Assembly (NCBI RefSeq): GCF_029893585.1
Contig: NZ_JARXYX010000039.1
Location: 1 to 64,000, forward strand
DNA from: Streptomyces sp. LBL
GTDB lineage: Bacteria; Actinomycetota; Actinomycetes; Streptomycetales; Streptomycetaceae
DNA length: 64,000 nucleotides
Direction of reading: 5' to 3'
The notes beneath the pieces were generated by a model, which did not search any database, was not told the origin of the DNA, and saw nothing but the letters and a program-made list of their open reading frames with translations. A program made the position numbers and the translations under genes. Every line of letters begins with the position of its first letter. Positions within the stretch are counted from its first letter, which is position 1. Shown here piece after piece: positions 8,926 to 17,964 of this stretch.

Positions 8926-9231
8926 CTACAGGACGACGAGGTGGAAGGGGTTGTCGGTGGCGGCGCCGTTGGTGCCTGTCAGGACTTGCACCGTGTGGTT
9001 GTTGTTCGTGGTGTCGACGCTGTAGTACACCTCGGTGTTCCAGTTCGCGCCGCGGTCTGCGGTCACCTGGCAGATGGCGGTGGTCGTGTCGATGTGCGAC
9101 GCCAGGATCACGGTGTACCTGCCCGGGCCGGTCCTGGTGACGTTGGTGACGTTCTTCCAGCGCAGGGGAGTCCCGTTCCCCTGAGCGTGGACGGCAGCAC
9201 GGGCGTAGGGGGCGACGAGGTCAGTGGGCAT
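8926..9231 (-). CDS. Small beta-rich hypothetical protein, paralogue of the 9322-9624 gene
   Basis: A 101-residue protein with no signal peptide and a Thr/Val/Asn-rich, probably all-beta body (GPGRYTVILASHIDTTTAI, NNNHTVQVLTGTN) ending DNPFHLVVL. It shares overall layout with the next gene upstream: PYARAA near the start, GxY plus a beta strand in the middle, and a C-terminal FHxxV. AGGA precedes the ATG. Function unknown; the tail motif resembles small structural-protein domains. Confidence 0.6.
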   Translation of the reverse strand: MPTDLVAPYARAAVHAQGNGTPLRWKNVTNVTRTGPGRYTVILASHIDTTTAICQVTADRGANWNTEVYYSVDTTNNNHTVQVLTGTNGAATDNPFHLVVL

Positions 9232-9321
9232 TGCAGTCCTCTGCTGTTGGGTGCAGCGGGTTGGCTGCGTGGAGACGGGACGGGCAGCGTCGCGATGGCG
9301 TGATGATGCTGCCGTGCAGTG

Positions 9322-9624
9322 TCAGGGCACGATGACGTGGAACGCGGTGTCCTGGGCCCCCTTGGTGGGGTGCTGGCACATCACGGCGAAGGTGTTGCTG
9401 TTGTCCGAGTGGACGTAGAAGATGGCCGGCGGCAGCGGGGTCTCCGCCCTCATGACAGCGATCGGCACGGCATTCGCCATGTCGATGCTGGCGTCGACCT
9501 CGATCGAGTACGAGCCGAGGGCATACCGCTCCACATTGATCACACCGTGCGAGCGCATCACTGTGCCGTCGCTGTTCACCACGGCTGCGGCCTGTGCGTA
9601 AGGGGCAATGGCAGTGTTAGCCAT
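9322..9624 (-). CDS. Small beta-rich hypothetical protein, paralogue of the 8926-9231 gene
   Basis: A 100-residue protein. ATG 9624 is clear because GGAGGAC lies just upstream. It starts MANTAIAPYAQAAAVV, has GSYSIEVDASIDMANAVPIAV and NSNTFAVMC in the middle, and ends DTAFHVIVP, so it is a tandem duplicate of the following gene. The two are about 90 bp apart and may be co-transcribed. Function unknown. Confidence 0.65.
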   Translation of the reverse strand: MANTAIAPYAQAAAVVNSDGTVMRSHGVINVERYALGSYSIEVDASIDMANAVPIAVMRAETPLPPAIFYVHSDNSNTFAVMCQHPTKGAQDTAFHVIVP

Positions 9625-9941
9625 ATGTCCTCCGTAGATCCATGGCCGACCCCTCGGCGGGGCCAGCAGACCAGGACCATACGGTCCGCCGTACGCCCTC
9701 CGGAGTGAAGAAACGTCACCGCTCATCCCATGGTGTGAGAAAGCTGTCGGGGTGCATGGGAGGCACAGCAACCGGGAATTCCAGCGCGGGGATTGAGCCT
9801 GCGCAAGCACTCCGGAGGCTGTGCCGAAGCCGGAGACGGGCGGCTCCTGTTGGCGGAGCTGGGTGAAGTCGACGTTCAGCTTCGGGTCCTACGGTCTGGG
9901 CTAGGCGCCGGGCACGGGCCTCGGGTGCGCCCGGCCAGCCG
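9625..9941. other. Intergenic stretch without a supported gene
   Basis: About 320 bp upstream of the small paralogue pair. It should hold their promoter. Apart from the GGAGGAC ribosome-binding site next to 9624, no conserved element stands out. Confidence 0.4.
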
Positions 9942-11465
9942 TTAGTCGTCCTCGGTGGCGTCGGGGTTACGGAAGGGTCGCAAGCCCTGACCAGGGCCGT
10001 TGGCGGTGATGTTGAACAGGTAGCGGCCCAGGAAGTTGATGTGGCGCTCCTTGAGCGGGGAGAGGCGGGCGACGTCCTCGTCCTTGATGTCGTGGCCCCC
10101 TGCGCGGAGCCGGGTCACGGCGGCGTCCAGGTAGCGGGTGTTCCACAGCACGACGGCGTTCAGGACCAGACCCAGGGCAGCCAACTGGTCCTCCTGGCCC
10201 TCGCGGTACGCCTGTCGGATCTGGCCACGGCCGCCGTGGCAGATCGCGCGGGCGAGCCGGTGGCGGGACTCCTGGACGGTGAGCTGCCGGTTCATCAGCC
10301 GCCGGTAGGTGTCGTCCACGGGGTCGACCAGGGCGAGCAGGTGCATGGTCTTGTCGATCCGCCCGTACTCGGCGAACGCCGCCCCCAGCGGGGTCGGGTG
10401 CCCTTCGCGGCCGAACATCCGCAGCAGGTCGTAGGCCCGCACCTGGTTGGTGATGAGCGACCCTGCCACCCGCAGCATGTCCGGCCAGTGGGTGACGATC
10501 TTCTTGCAGTTGACCTTGTTGCAGGCCACGTCTTCCAGCGGGCCGTACCCGTCGGCCGGCTTCTCGCCGTCGGGCAGGTCGGCTCGCCAGAACCGCTGAT
10601 CGTTCAGGTCGCGGAAGCGCGGGGCGAAGCGGAAGCCGAGCATCTTGTACAGACCGAAGGCCATGTCGGAGTAGGAAGCGTTGTCGGTCGCCACCATCTC
10701 CGGCTTCACCCCGCCATCCAGGTTCAGCAGGGTGTCCAGGGTGTAGAGGCTGTCGCGCGGGGTGTCGCGTACGACCGTCGCACCGATCCCGGCGACCTGG
10801 TCGTTGACGGCGTTGAGCCAGGTCACACCGCGTTTATAGCCGTAGTACTTGGGCGAGGGCCCCGTGTTGATACTCCGGACGGGGACGACGAAGCGCAGGC
10901 CGTCAACGGAGGCGAGCAGCCCGCCGCCCCGCATCTGGGCCAGCTCGATACGGGACTGCGCGCCGATCAGCGCGGCGTTCGCCGCGGCGATGGTGTCGGC
11001 GCGCACATAGTTCTGGTCGACGTGTGAGAGCCGCGAGCGGGTCAGCGCCTTGTTGTTCGGGTCGATTACCGGGGTCAGCCCGATGTTGCAGCTCTGGGAG
11101 ACCAGCAGGGCGACCAGGGAGACGAGCAGCCCGTCCATGCGGGTGCGCCGGTCGGAGACATGCCCGAAGGAGTCGAGGAACCCGGTCCAGGAGTGGACCT
11201 CGAACAGCAGGTCCGGCAGGTCGATCCTGGGCAGCATGGCCTCCGTGGTGGCCTTCAGCCAGGTCAGCGACTCCGGCTCGCCCACCGCGCCGAGCTTGTC
11301 CACGCTCAGCCGGGCACGTCCCCCGCCCTCGGGCACGACGATCTCCACCTTCGCGTCGGCGCCGGCCTCCTCCAGGCGGTCGGCCATCTGCCGCCATGCC
11401 GCATCCAGCCCGCGGGTGAGGGCATACACCTGACTGGCCTGATCAGCGCCCCAGCGTAACCGCAT
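9942..11465 (-). pseudogene. tnpA: Tn3-family transposase, N-terminally truncated
   Basis: The 507-residue frame is the C-terminal half of a Tn3 TnpA, usually ~950-1,000 residues. It contains YVRADTIAAANAALI, YGYKRGVTWLNAVNDQVAGIG, TLLNLDGGVKPEMVATDNASYSD, HLLALVDPVDDTYRRLMNRQLTVQESRHRLARAICHGGRGQIRQ and WNTRYLDAAV. The D...D...E catalytic region appears largely present, but the N-terminal DNA-binding half is absent. The frame starts about 120 bp from the divergent ATPase gene. With the recombinase at 6899-7816 it probably belonged to one transposon. Confidence 0.85.
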
Positions 11466-11585
11466 CTACGGACAGGAGACTCGTAGCCGGCTGCTCCTGT
11501 GGACAGTGGGGGAGAAGGAAGGCAACAGGCCGGTTGCTGTCATGGTCTGAGGAGCTGGCCTGAGCGCGGCGCATAGGGTGAGGAC

Positions 11586-12704
11586 ATGCGTTTCAAGCTC
11601 TCTGAGGTGTTCATCGAAGGGTTCGCCTCGATCCGCTCCAGCGCGCTCACCCTCGGTGACGTGACTGTGCTGGTCGGCGCCAACGGTGCGGGCAAGAGCA
11701 ATGTGGTCGGGGCCTTGGAACTTCTCGGACGAATGGCGGACGAGCAACTGGCACTGGAAGTCGGTCTGCGGGGAGGAGCAGGGGCCATGCAGTACGCAGG
11801 GCCGCGGGCCGGAGAAGGCATCCGCCTCAGGGTGACTGCGCCTCCCTACCGCTACGAGGCGCACCTCGTACCCGCCGCCAATGACTCCTTTGTCTTCGCC
11901 GAGGAGAAGGGGCACTTCCACGAGCCCGGCCATGGCAGGCCGCTGAACGAAGGCTTCGGGCAAGGACACCGAGAGTCACTCCTGCGGGAGAAGGAGATCG
12001 AACAGCTTTCGCGACTCGCAGGGCCGATGCGCGCGATCCTCGCCGGCTGCCGAGTCTTCCACTTCCAGGACACGAGCAGCAACGCGCCCGTCAAGAAACT
12101 CGGATACACCGCGGACAACGAGGCACTGCGACCCGACGCGAAGAACCTCTCGGCGTTCCTCCTGCGTCTGCATGACAGTGAGCCGAAGGCGTACCGCAGG
12201 ATCGTGCGGGCCGTGAGGACTGTGGCGCCGTTCTTCCGGGATTTTCTGCTGGCAGAGGAGCCGGGGGGGAACATCCGCCTGCGCTGGCTGCAAGAAGGCG
12301 TCGACGCAATCTTCCCGGCAGAGGCCCTTTCGGACGGAACACTCCGTTACATCTGCCTCTGCGTGCTGCTCCTCCAGCCAGATCCGCCTGCTCTGCTCAC
12401 CCTGGACGAGCCGGAGCTGGGATTGCATCCCTACGCCATCGTGCAACTGGCGGACATGCTGCGTTCCGCGGCGACGCGCAGCCAAGTTGTCATTGCCACC
12501 CAGTCGGTGACTCTGCTCAACCAGTTCTCACTGGACGACATCGTTGTGGTGGAACGGGAGGACGGGGCGACAACCCTGCACCGTCCCAAGCGCGAGGAAC
12601 TCCGGGACTGGCTGGAGGACTACTCGCTCGGCGAGCTGTGGGAAAAGAATGTTCTTGGCGGTCGCCCGGTGCCCGAGCTGCCGTTGCGAGGGCGCACAGC
12701 ATGA
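11586..12704 (+). CDS. AAA-family ATPase (ABC/OLD-like) of a two-gene system
   Basis: A 372-residue protein starting MRFKLSEVFIEGFASI. Walker A is GANGAGKSN near residues 30-38. An LSDGTLRYICLCVLLL signature-like segment precedes Walker B (LLTLDEPELGLHPYAI, about 270-285), and SQVVIATQSVTLLNQF is the switch region. This is the AAA_21/AAA_15 layout found in OLD-, PARIS- and Septu-related ATPases, which often pair with a separate TOPRIM-like or nuclease partner. The stop overlaps the next ATG (ATGA). Inferred to be the sensor/motor of a defence module whose partner is now damaged. Confidence 0.85.
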   Translation: MRFKLSEVFIEGFASIRSSALTLGDVTVLVGANGAGKSNVVGALELLGRMADEQLALEVGLRGGAGAMQYAGPRAGEGIRLRVTAPPYRYEAHLVPAANDSFVFAEEKGHFHEPGHGRPLNEGFGQGHRESLLREKEIEQLSRLAGPMRAILAGCRVFHFQDTSSNAPVKKLGYTADNEALRPDAKNLSAFLLRLHDSEPKAYRRIVRAVRTVAPFFRDFLLAEEPGGNIRLRWLQEGVDAIFPAEALSDGTLRYICLCVLLLQPDPPALLTLDEPELGLHPYAIVQLADMLRSAATRSQVVIATQSVTLLNQFSLDDIVVVEREDGATTLHRPKREELRDWLEDYSLGELWEKNVLGGRPVPELPLRGRTA

Positions 12705-13320
12705 TCACGGTGGGGGTGCTGTGCGAAGGGCAGACGGAAGAGACCATGGTCAGGGACTTCCTGGCCCCCGAACTCTTCAACGCCGGAATCATCCTCGTAC
12801 CGACCATCCTGTTGACCGGGACGACCGCAGGCGGGGCATCCGGACGGGGTGGTGTCAGCAAATGGTCGAAGATCGAGAAAGACCTGCGAAACCGGCTGTC
12901 CAGCACACCACACTGGGCTGCGGTGACCATGCTGCTCGACTACTACGGACTGCCGCCGGACAGCCCTGGCATGGCGGACCGGCCGAACGGATCAGCCATC
13001 CGAGGTTCATCCCCTATCTCGTGCTTCATGAGACTGAGACATGGGTTTTCGCGGCGGCCGAGCAGCTGGCGGACTGGTACGACGATGCCGCGCTGGGCGG
13101 CGAGCTCAAAAGGCAGGTCGATGCAGCGGGGGGTCCCGAAGGCGTAAACGACGGGGCGGACACAGCTCCGTCGAAACGACTCCTACGTTTGCGTCCCGGG
13201 TACCTCAAGACCCAGGACGGACCAGTGGCAGTTACTGACCTCGGGCTGCCTTCCTTGCGTGCGGCATGCCCTCATTTCGACACCTGGATCGGCAAACTAC
13301 TGGCCCTCACGAGCCTGTGA
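12701..13320 (+). pseudogene. DUF4276 (TOPRIM-like) partner of the ATPase, internally deleted and frameshifted
   Basis: The frame starts at 12701 with MITVGVLCEGQTEETMVRDFL, where the CEGQTEE glutamate fits a TOPRIM-like motif, and runs to LDYYGLPPDSPGMADRPNG near 12,990. Family continuity then moves to another frame: RISHPRFIPYLVLHETETWVFAA to the stop at 13,320. In DUF4276 proteins about 20-30 residues normally separate these blocks, so a deletion plus frame change is more likely than one sequencing slip. It is ATGA-coupled to the ATPase gene. The pair would be inactive unless the gap is an assembly error. Confidence 0.7.
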
Positions 13321-14112
13321 GCATGGCGTCTCCCCTCATGACATGCCGTGACTCCCACAACAAGCCGCCCGGCAGGATCCCGCTCGCCACCCTTGCGATC
13401 TTTTGTACAGAGCCCCCTAGAACTCCCGCTTGCGGGCCGTTCATGAATGAGGGCACACCTCTGGCACCCTCGGCTCGCAGGTACATCGCGTGCGCAATCG
13501 CGCGGAAACTCCCAGGCACAGCCGCAGGTAGCGGCAGACGAGTCGGGCTGTACGCCGGGGAGAATCACCGCAACGCTATGATCTGCGCAAACATGCAGGA
13601 TGGCCCCCTCCATGGCTACCTTGGTGGCTACCTTGACGGCTTAGGCTTCCCGCCCCGTTCCATGCCTGCCTAGTAGCAACCCCGGCACAGCACCAACGAG
13701 GACCCGAGTATGCCAGGGAACCAGACACACGGGCGCCGTCATGCAGGCACGTCAGCCCGACACTAGGACGTCCAACATGTGGACACGGCCCGTGACGTGC
13801 ATCACGCAGTCGCGGCAATCGGTGCCACAGGTGGGCATTTCGAGGGCGGGGCGCTCCAAAACCGAGAGCCCCAATCTGCGTCAGCCCACAATTCCCCTCA
13901 GACGAGCTACCGCCTAACAGTGACTCGCGCTGGCCAAAACACAGGCGGATCGGTTCCAACTCGCCCCCTGATGGACGCCAGCAGGTCTGCTCTGGGGGCA
14001 TGTCCGACAACACGGCCCGACCCCAACTCCCGAGCTTGCGAACGGTCTCGGAGCCCGGACGCTCACCCCTCCTGAAAATGGCAAGTGGGCAGAAACGCCG
14101 GGCAACAAAGGA
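13321..14112. other. ~790-bp stretch without a supported gene
   Basis: Open frames exist on both strands but show no recognisable motif, no convincing ribosome-binding site and poor coding bias. It lies between the damaged DUF4276 gene and a convergent ATP-binding protein gene and may be eroded sequence. Confidence 0.4.
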
Positions 14113-14604
14113 CTAACGAGCCTTCGATCGAACCGGCACGGAAGCCCAGGTCGCATACCCGGCATCGTTACCGCGGTACTGCCCGATCTCGTCGGTGAGG
14201 CGGTGCACGATGTACAAGCCCGGCTCCTCCTCCGAGGAGGGCAACGCTCGATCCATCTCCCCGACGGTGATCAGGACATGATCCCCGTCGTACGACACCC
14301 GGCCGCTCAGATCGACACTGACGCGGTGCCGGGCGGTGACGTCGACGAGTTCGGTCAGCACAGCAAGCGTCGCCTCCTCGACGACTTTCACATTGGGCGC
14401 GCCAGCGAGCAGCGCCGGCAACACCTTCGCAACGAATCCGCGGGCGCGGCGCAGGCTCTGGACCGGGGTGCCCTCCGGACCGAGAAGGAACTCGATCGAG
14501 TTCTCAATGTCCGGCATCCCTTGCGGCGCGCCAGCACCTTGCCCGACTGCGGCGTTGTGCAGGCTGGAGACCCAAAGCGGAGACATGGCGTCGGAGATCG
14601 TCAC
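14113..14604 (-). CDS. ATP-binding protein of the RsbW/anti-sigma type, divergent
   Basis: A 163-residue protein starting with GTG 14604. The layout is that of the small Streptomyces histidine-kinase-like ATPases: VEEATLAVLTELVDVTARH as the N-box region, SYDGDHVLITVGEMD as the G1 region, and EEPGLYIVHRLTDEIGQYRGNDAGYATWASVPV at the end. The N-box glutamate/asparagine pattern is weak, so ATP binding is uncertain. Such proteins act as anti-sigma or regulatory kinases. It diverges from the XRE gene at 14952. Confidence 0.55.
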   Translation of the reverse strand: MTISDAMSPLWVSSLHNAAVGQGAGAPQGMPDIENSIEFLLGPEGTPVQSLRRARGFVAKVLPALLAGAPNVKVVEEATLAVLTELVDVTARHRVSVDLSGRVSYDGDHVLITVGEMDRALPSSEEEPGLYIVHRLTDEIGQYRGNDAGYATWASVPVRSKAR

Positions 14605-14951
14605 TAGCTTTCCGTCTCGTCGAATGGCCGAAGTCGAATGTCAGTTCGATAATGATCAACGGGGCGAGCGTACGTCAGCAGACCCGGGGTGCCGACGGAT
14701 TTACGCAAGCGGTTACCGGGCGGGCATGTTGGGGCATGGTGCACCTCTCACGCCGCCCGCGTGCGGGCATAGTTGGGCAGAGCGGACAGTGATGGCCTAA
14801 CACCGGACGGTGTCGCTCCAAGGTCAATCAAAGAACGTCAACACCGCACACGTCAAACGATCTGGGTGGCCAATCGGAGTCGACCCCCCGATAGTTGGGT
14901 TCTGGGTATGGTGATCCCCTCACCACCCCGGCCAAGAGAGATCCGCCCGAC
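14605..14951. promoter_or_regulatory. Divergent intergenic region
   Basis: About 350 bp separate the RsbW-like gene and the XRE gene of the prenyltransferase cassette. Both promoters should lie here, with any operator of the XRE protein. I see no clear inverted repeat or consensus -35/-10 pair. Confidence 0.4.
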
Positions 14952-15479
14952 GTGACGCCACCACATGCCCCAGCGCAGTCCTTCAAGGACCGCCTGAACC
15001 TCCTGTTCGCGGCCAGTGCCAGAGAGAACCCTGGCAAACCAGGCACGTACACCGAGTACACCCCCTCCCAGGTGGCCGAAGAGATCAACAAGAAATTCGG
15101 CCCCGGCAGCATCAGCGACGAGTACGTCCGCAAGCTCCGCCGTGGGGACATCAAGAGTCCAAGTGTGCTCATGGCGTCGTACCTGGCGTGGTTCTTCAAG
15201 ATGCCGCTTGACGTCTTCCAGACGGCAACCGACGACGAGTCGAACGAGCCGAGTGAGATCGCTAACAAGGTGATGGCCGAGCTACAACGAATCGCGGCCG
15301 ACAAGAGTCGTCAACACCAGGAACCAGAACCCAACGAGACCGTCCAGGTCCTCGCCCGGTCCGCTGGCCGTCTCTCGCAAGAGGGGCTCAGGCGCGCAGC
15401 CAAGTATGTCCAACAGCTCGAACAGCTCGAACAGATGGAAGGCCAGCTCCAGACAGACGGCCCGCCAGAGAACCACTGA
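14952..15479 (+). CDS. XRE-type regulator, first gene of the prenyltransferase cassette
   Basis: A 175-residue protein from GTG 14952; AAGAGAG lies ~11 nt upstream. The DNA-binding part is TPSQVAEEINKKFGPGSISDEYVRKLRRGDIKSPSVLMASYLAWFF, the typical form of XRE regulators that precede ImmA/IrrE genes in Streptomyces. A long helical tail (RAAKYVQQLEQLEQMEGQL) could dimerise. Family knowledge suggests the downstream ImmA/IrrE protease cleaves or inactivates it. Confidence 0.8.
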   Translation: MTPPHAPAQSFKDRLNLLFAASARENPGKPGTYTEYTPSQVAEEINKKFGPGSISDEYVRKLRRGDIKSPSVLMASYLAWFFKMPLDVFQTATDDESNEPSEIANKVMAELQRIAADKSRQHQEPEPNETVQVLARSAGRLSQEGLRRAAKYVQQLEQLEQMEGQLQTDGPPENH

Positions 15480-15511
15480 CCACTCCCACCCCCACAAGGT
15501 GCGCAACGCTG

Positions 15512-16039
15512 GTGATCCACCGCCCTGACAAACACGTCCAACAGGCGCTTCACGGCTTCCAGATACCTGTTCCTCTCACCCTCGAAGCCCTGTTCGCCGC
15601 CATCCAGGAGCACTACCCCCGCCCCCTGGAGCTGCTCCGCGGGGAGTCACCTCTCCCCGCAGTGCCGGCCAGTGGCCTCTGGCTCACACGCCCCGACCAG
15701 GAATCGGATGCTATGTGGGTTGACCCGGGCCTAAACGGGGCGGCCGCTGTGCACGTTCTCGCCCACGAGGGCGGCCACTTCTTCCTTGGCCACCAACCCG
15801 TCGAGCTTCCGGCGGCCCGGCAGACGGAGCCGTACGAGTTCATCACCGCTGACTTCCTCGACGGCTGTCTCCTCGGGCGAACTCGCTCACAAGAAGGTCC
15901 GCACGACGCGGAGTACGCGGAGATCGAGAGCCAGGCCGAAGCCTTCGCTTTCCTCCTGCGCAAGAGGGCCGACCAGCGCGCACGCGACACCCGCTACAAG
16001 TCCGACCCGCTGCTGGACCGACTCCACCGCGCCCTGTAG
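15512..16039 (+). CDS. ImmA/IrrE-family metallopeptidase
   Basis: A 175-residue protein starting with GTG 15512, 32 bp after the XRE gene. The zinc site is HEGGH at residues 85-89 within VLAHEGGHFFLGH, and a later ESQAEAFAFLL segment supplies the third ligand region. ImmA/IrrE proteases derepress mobile elements or stress genes by cleaving a cognate XRE repressor, so this gene and its neighbour form a predicted signal-responsive switch for the genes downstream. Confidence 0.88.
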   Translation: MIHRPDKHVQQALHGFQIPVPLTLEALFAAIQEHYPRPLELLRGESPLPAVPASGLWLTRPDQESDAMWVDPGLNGAAAVHVLAHEGGHFFLGHQPVELPAARQTEPYEFITADFLDGCLLGRTRSQEGPHDAEYAEIESQAEAFAFLLRKRADQRARDTRYKSDPLLDRLHRAL

Positions 16040-16073
16040 CCCTTCCACTTCCTGCTAGGAGCCTCGTTTCACC

Positions 16074-17330
16074 GTGCCCACAGACGATGTCATAGACCTC
16101 CTCACCACCGTCCCTCTATGGGCGGTGGTGGCCTTCCGCCTCTACGCCCGTCCCACGACCAGCGGCCAGTGGGCCATCATGTGGACGTTCGCGACACTCG
16201 CCGTCGGCGCCACCCTGCGCCTGACAGTCATCGAACACGCTCTGACCGACAGTACCGGCATCGATGACCTTGCGATTCTGCCCAAACACCTGCTGGTGAT
16301 GCTGTCCTGCATACTGCTACTCGGCTGGGTTGAGTCGATCGTCCCGCCCCGCGACCCGGAGCCGGCCTGGCGCCGGTGGACGCAGTTACGCCCCCGCATG
16401 ATCGTCTTCGCCGTCACCGGGGTTGCCGCCACCGTGGCGTTCCCCTTCGCCGCGCACTCGGTCACCGCCCCAGACGGCTCCACCGACTTCGCCACCCCGC
16501 AGTACGGCGACCTCGCCGGAACCCTCCATCTGACCCTGTATCTGCTGCCCATGGGCCTCGCGTTGACCGCGTCGGCCGCCCTCTGCTTCACGGCCGCCCG
16601 GCGCACACAGGCGCGCCTGTTCCGGCTGTGCATGGGGCTGATGGGCTCGGGGGCCGCATTGGGCACGCTGTACCCGGTCTACCGGTTCAGCTACCTCCTC
16701 TGCGGGCTGACCGACTGGAACTACCCACTCACTGAGCTGCAGTTCCAGCGCGGCGGCAGCCTAATCCAGTTCATGACGATTCTGATGACCATCGCCGGAA
16801 GCTCCGTGCGTGCGGCCGAGGTGGTCATCCGAGGTGTCCGCCATCGCCGCAGCCTGATCGCCCTGCGTCCTCTGTGGGAGGAACTCGTCTCGGTCCTCCC
16901 TCCGAACACCATCCTGCGACACCTCCAGACCGGCACGTCCCCCGCGGAAGACCGTCGCCGACTGCGCGACCTGTACGGACGCCTCGACGAACGTGTCGTG
17001 GAGATCGTCGACGCCTCCGTCACACTCCGCCCCTGGATCGACAAGACCCTCCCGGCCCGCGCTCTCGCAGCCACCCGCGCCACCGGCCTGCACGGCTCCG
17101 AAGCCCGCGCTGCCTGCGAAGCCCTCTGCCTGCACGTCGCCCGTACGAAGGCCGTTGAGGGCGAACCGTACGAGCGCAGCCCCGCTCTGGCCTTCACCCT
17201 CTCGATGCGGGATGACCTTGAGAGCAGCGCTGCCGGGCTGACCCGCGTGGCAAGCCACTACGCCTCGACCAGCATCGGCACTGCCCGCGCCCTCGCCAAC
17301 CAGAACTCTCTTGAGGAAGTCTCGGCATGA
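16074..17330 (+). CDS. Polytopic membrane protein, DUF6545/MAB_1171c-type
   Basis: A 418-residue protein from GTG 16074, preceded by TAGGAG. About seven hydrophobic segments fill residues 1-245 (e.g. AIMWTFATLAVGATLRL, LLVMLSCILLLGWVESIV, LFRLCMGLMGSGAALGTL). A soluble tail (LRPLWEELVSVLPPNTILR to the end) follows. MAB_1171c-type 'putative transporters' with this tail are common beside ImmA/IrrE genes in Streptomyces; no substrate is known to me. Its stop overlaps the next start (ATGA). Confidence 0.75.
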   Translation: MPTDDVIDLLTTVPLWAVVAFRLYARPTTSGQWAIMWTFATLAVGATLRLTVIEHALTDSTGIDDLAILPKHLLVMLSCILLLGWVESIVPPRDPEPAWRRWTQLRPRMIVFAVTGVAATVAFPFAAHSVTAPDGSTDFATPQYGDLAGTLHLTLYLLPMGLALTASAALCFTAARRTQARLFRLCMGLMGSGAALGTLYPVYRFSYLLCGLTDWNYPLTELQFQRGGSLIQFMTILMTIAGSSVRAAEVVIRGVRHRRSLIALRPLWEELVSVLPPNTILRHLQTGTSPAEDRRRLRDLYGRLDERVVEIVDASVTLRPWIDKTLPARALAATRATGLHGSEARAACEALCLHVARTKAVEGEPYERSPALAFTLSMRDDLESSAAGLTRVASHYASTSIGTARALANQNSLEEVSA

Positions 17331-17932
17331 CCGTCACGGCCCTTCCCCACACTGAAAACGCCCTCGCTCGCCGGATCACCGACTGGATGGAGCCGAGCAA
17401 CGTCATCATCTTGGTAAGCCTCGGCGTTGGCGTTGCCCAGGACAACCCGCTCACCGGTCTGGCATGGGCGCTGGAGGCCATCGCGTTCGCCGCCGCAATA
17501 CCCATGGCCTACATCAAGTTCGGTATGCGGCGCGGCATGTGGGCTGACCGCCACGTGGGCCAGCGGCAGCGCCGCATGTTGCTCATACCCGTCATCATGG
17601 CGTCGGTCGCCATCGGCATCGGCCTCATGGCCTGGCTCGACGCGCCGAAGGCTATGGTCGCCCTCGTCTTCGCGATGCTCGCCACCCTCGCCGTGCTGCT
17701 TCCGGTCACTGCGTTCTGGAAGATTTCTGTGCACACCGCCGTCGCTGGTGGCGCCCTGGCGATGCTCGCCCTCACCTGGGGCCCGCGCGTCTGGATCGCC
17801 TACCCGGTCATCGCAATAATCGCCTGGTCCCGCATCTCCTTGCGCGACCACACCCTCGGCCAGACCATCGCGGGTGCGGTCGCTGGCACCGTGACAGCGG
17901 GTCTGGTCTTCGCCGCCCTCGGCGGAAGATGA
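17327..17932 (+). CDS. PAP2-like integral membrane protein
   Basis: A 201-residue protein, ATGA-coupled to the preceding gene, with about six membrane segments. FWKISVHTAVAGG aligns with the PSGH-type motif of PAP2 phosphatases and WSRISLRDHTLGQTIAG with the SRx5H motif: Ser, Arg and His are present, but the usual Asp after the His is Gln. A phosphatase of polyprenyl or lipid phosphates would fit the cis-prenyltransferase that follows. The N-terminal KxxxxxxRP motif is not clear, so activity is uncertain. Confidence 0.65.
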   Translation: MTVTALPHTENALARRITDWMEPSNVIILVSLGVGVAQDNPLTGLAWALEAIAFAAAIPMAYIKFGMRRGMWADRHVGQRQRRMLLIPVIMASVAIGIGLMAWLDAPKAMVALVFAMLATLAVLLPVTAFWKISVHTAVAGGALAMLALTWGPRVWIAYPVIAIIAWSRISLRDHTLGQTIAGAVAGTVTAGLVFAALGGR

Positions 17933-17964
17933 CGTAAGCCTCCCGGCCCGTGCACCTTCCGCCA

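Noticed and set aside
13321-14112. Several 60-145-codon frames between the DUF4276 relic and the RsbW-like gene
   Set aside because: No motifs, no ribosome-binding sites and inconsistent codon bias.
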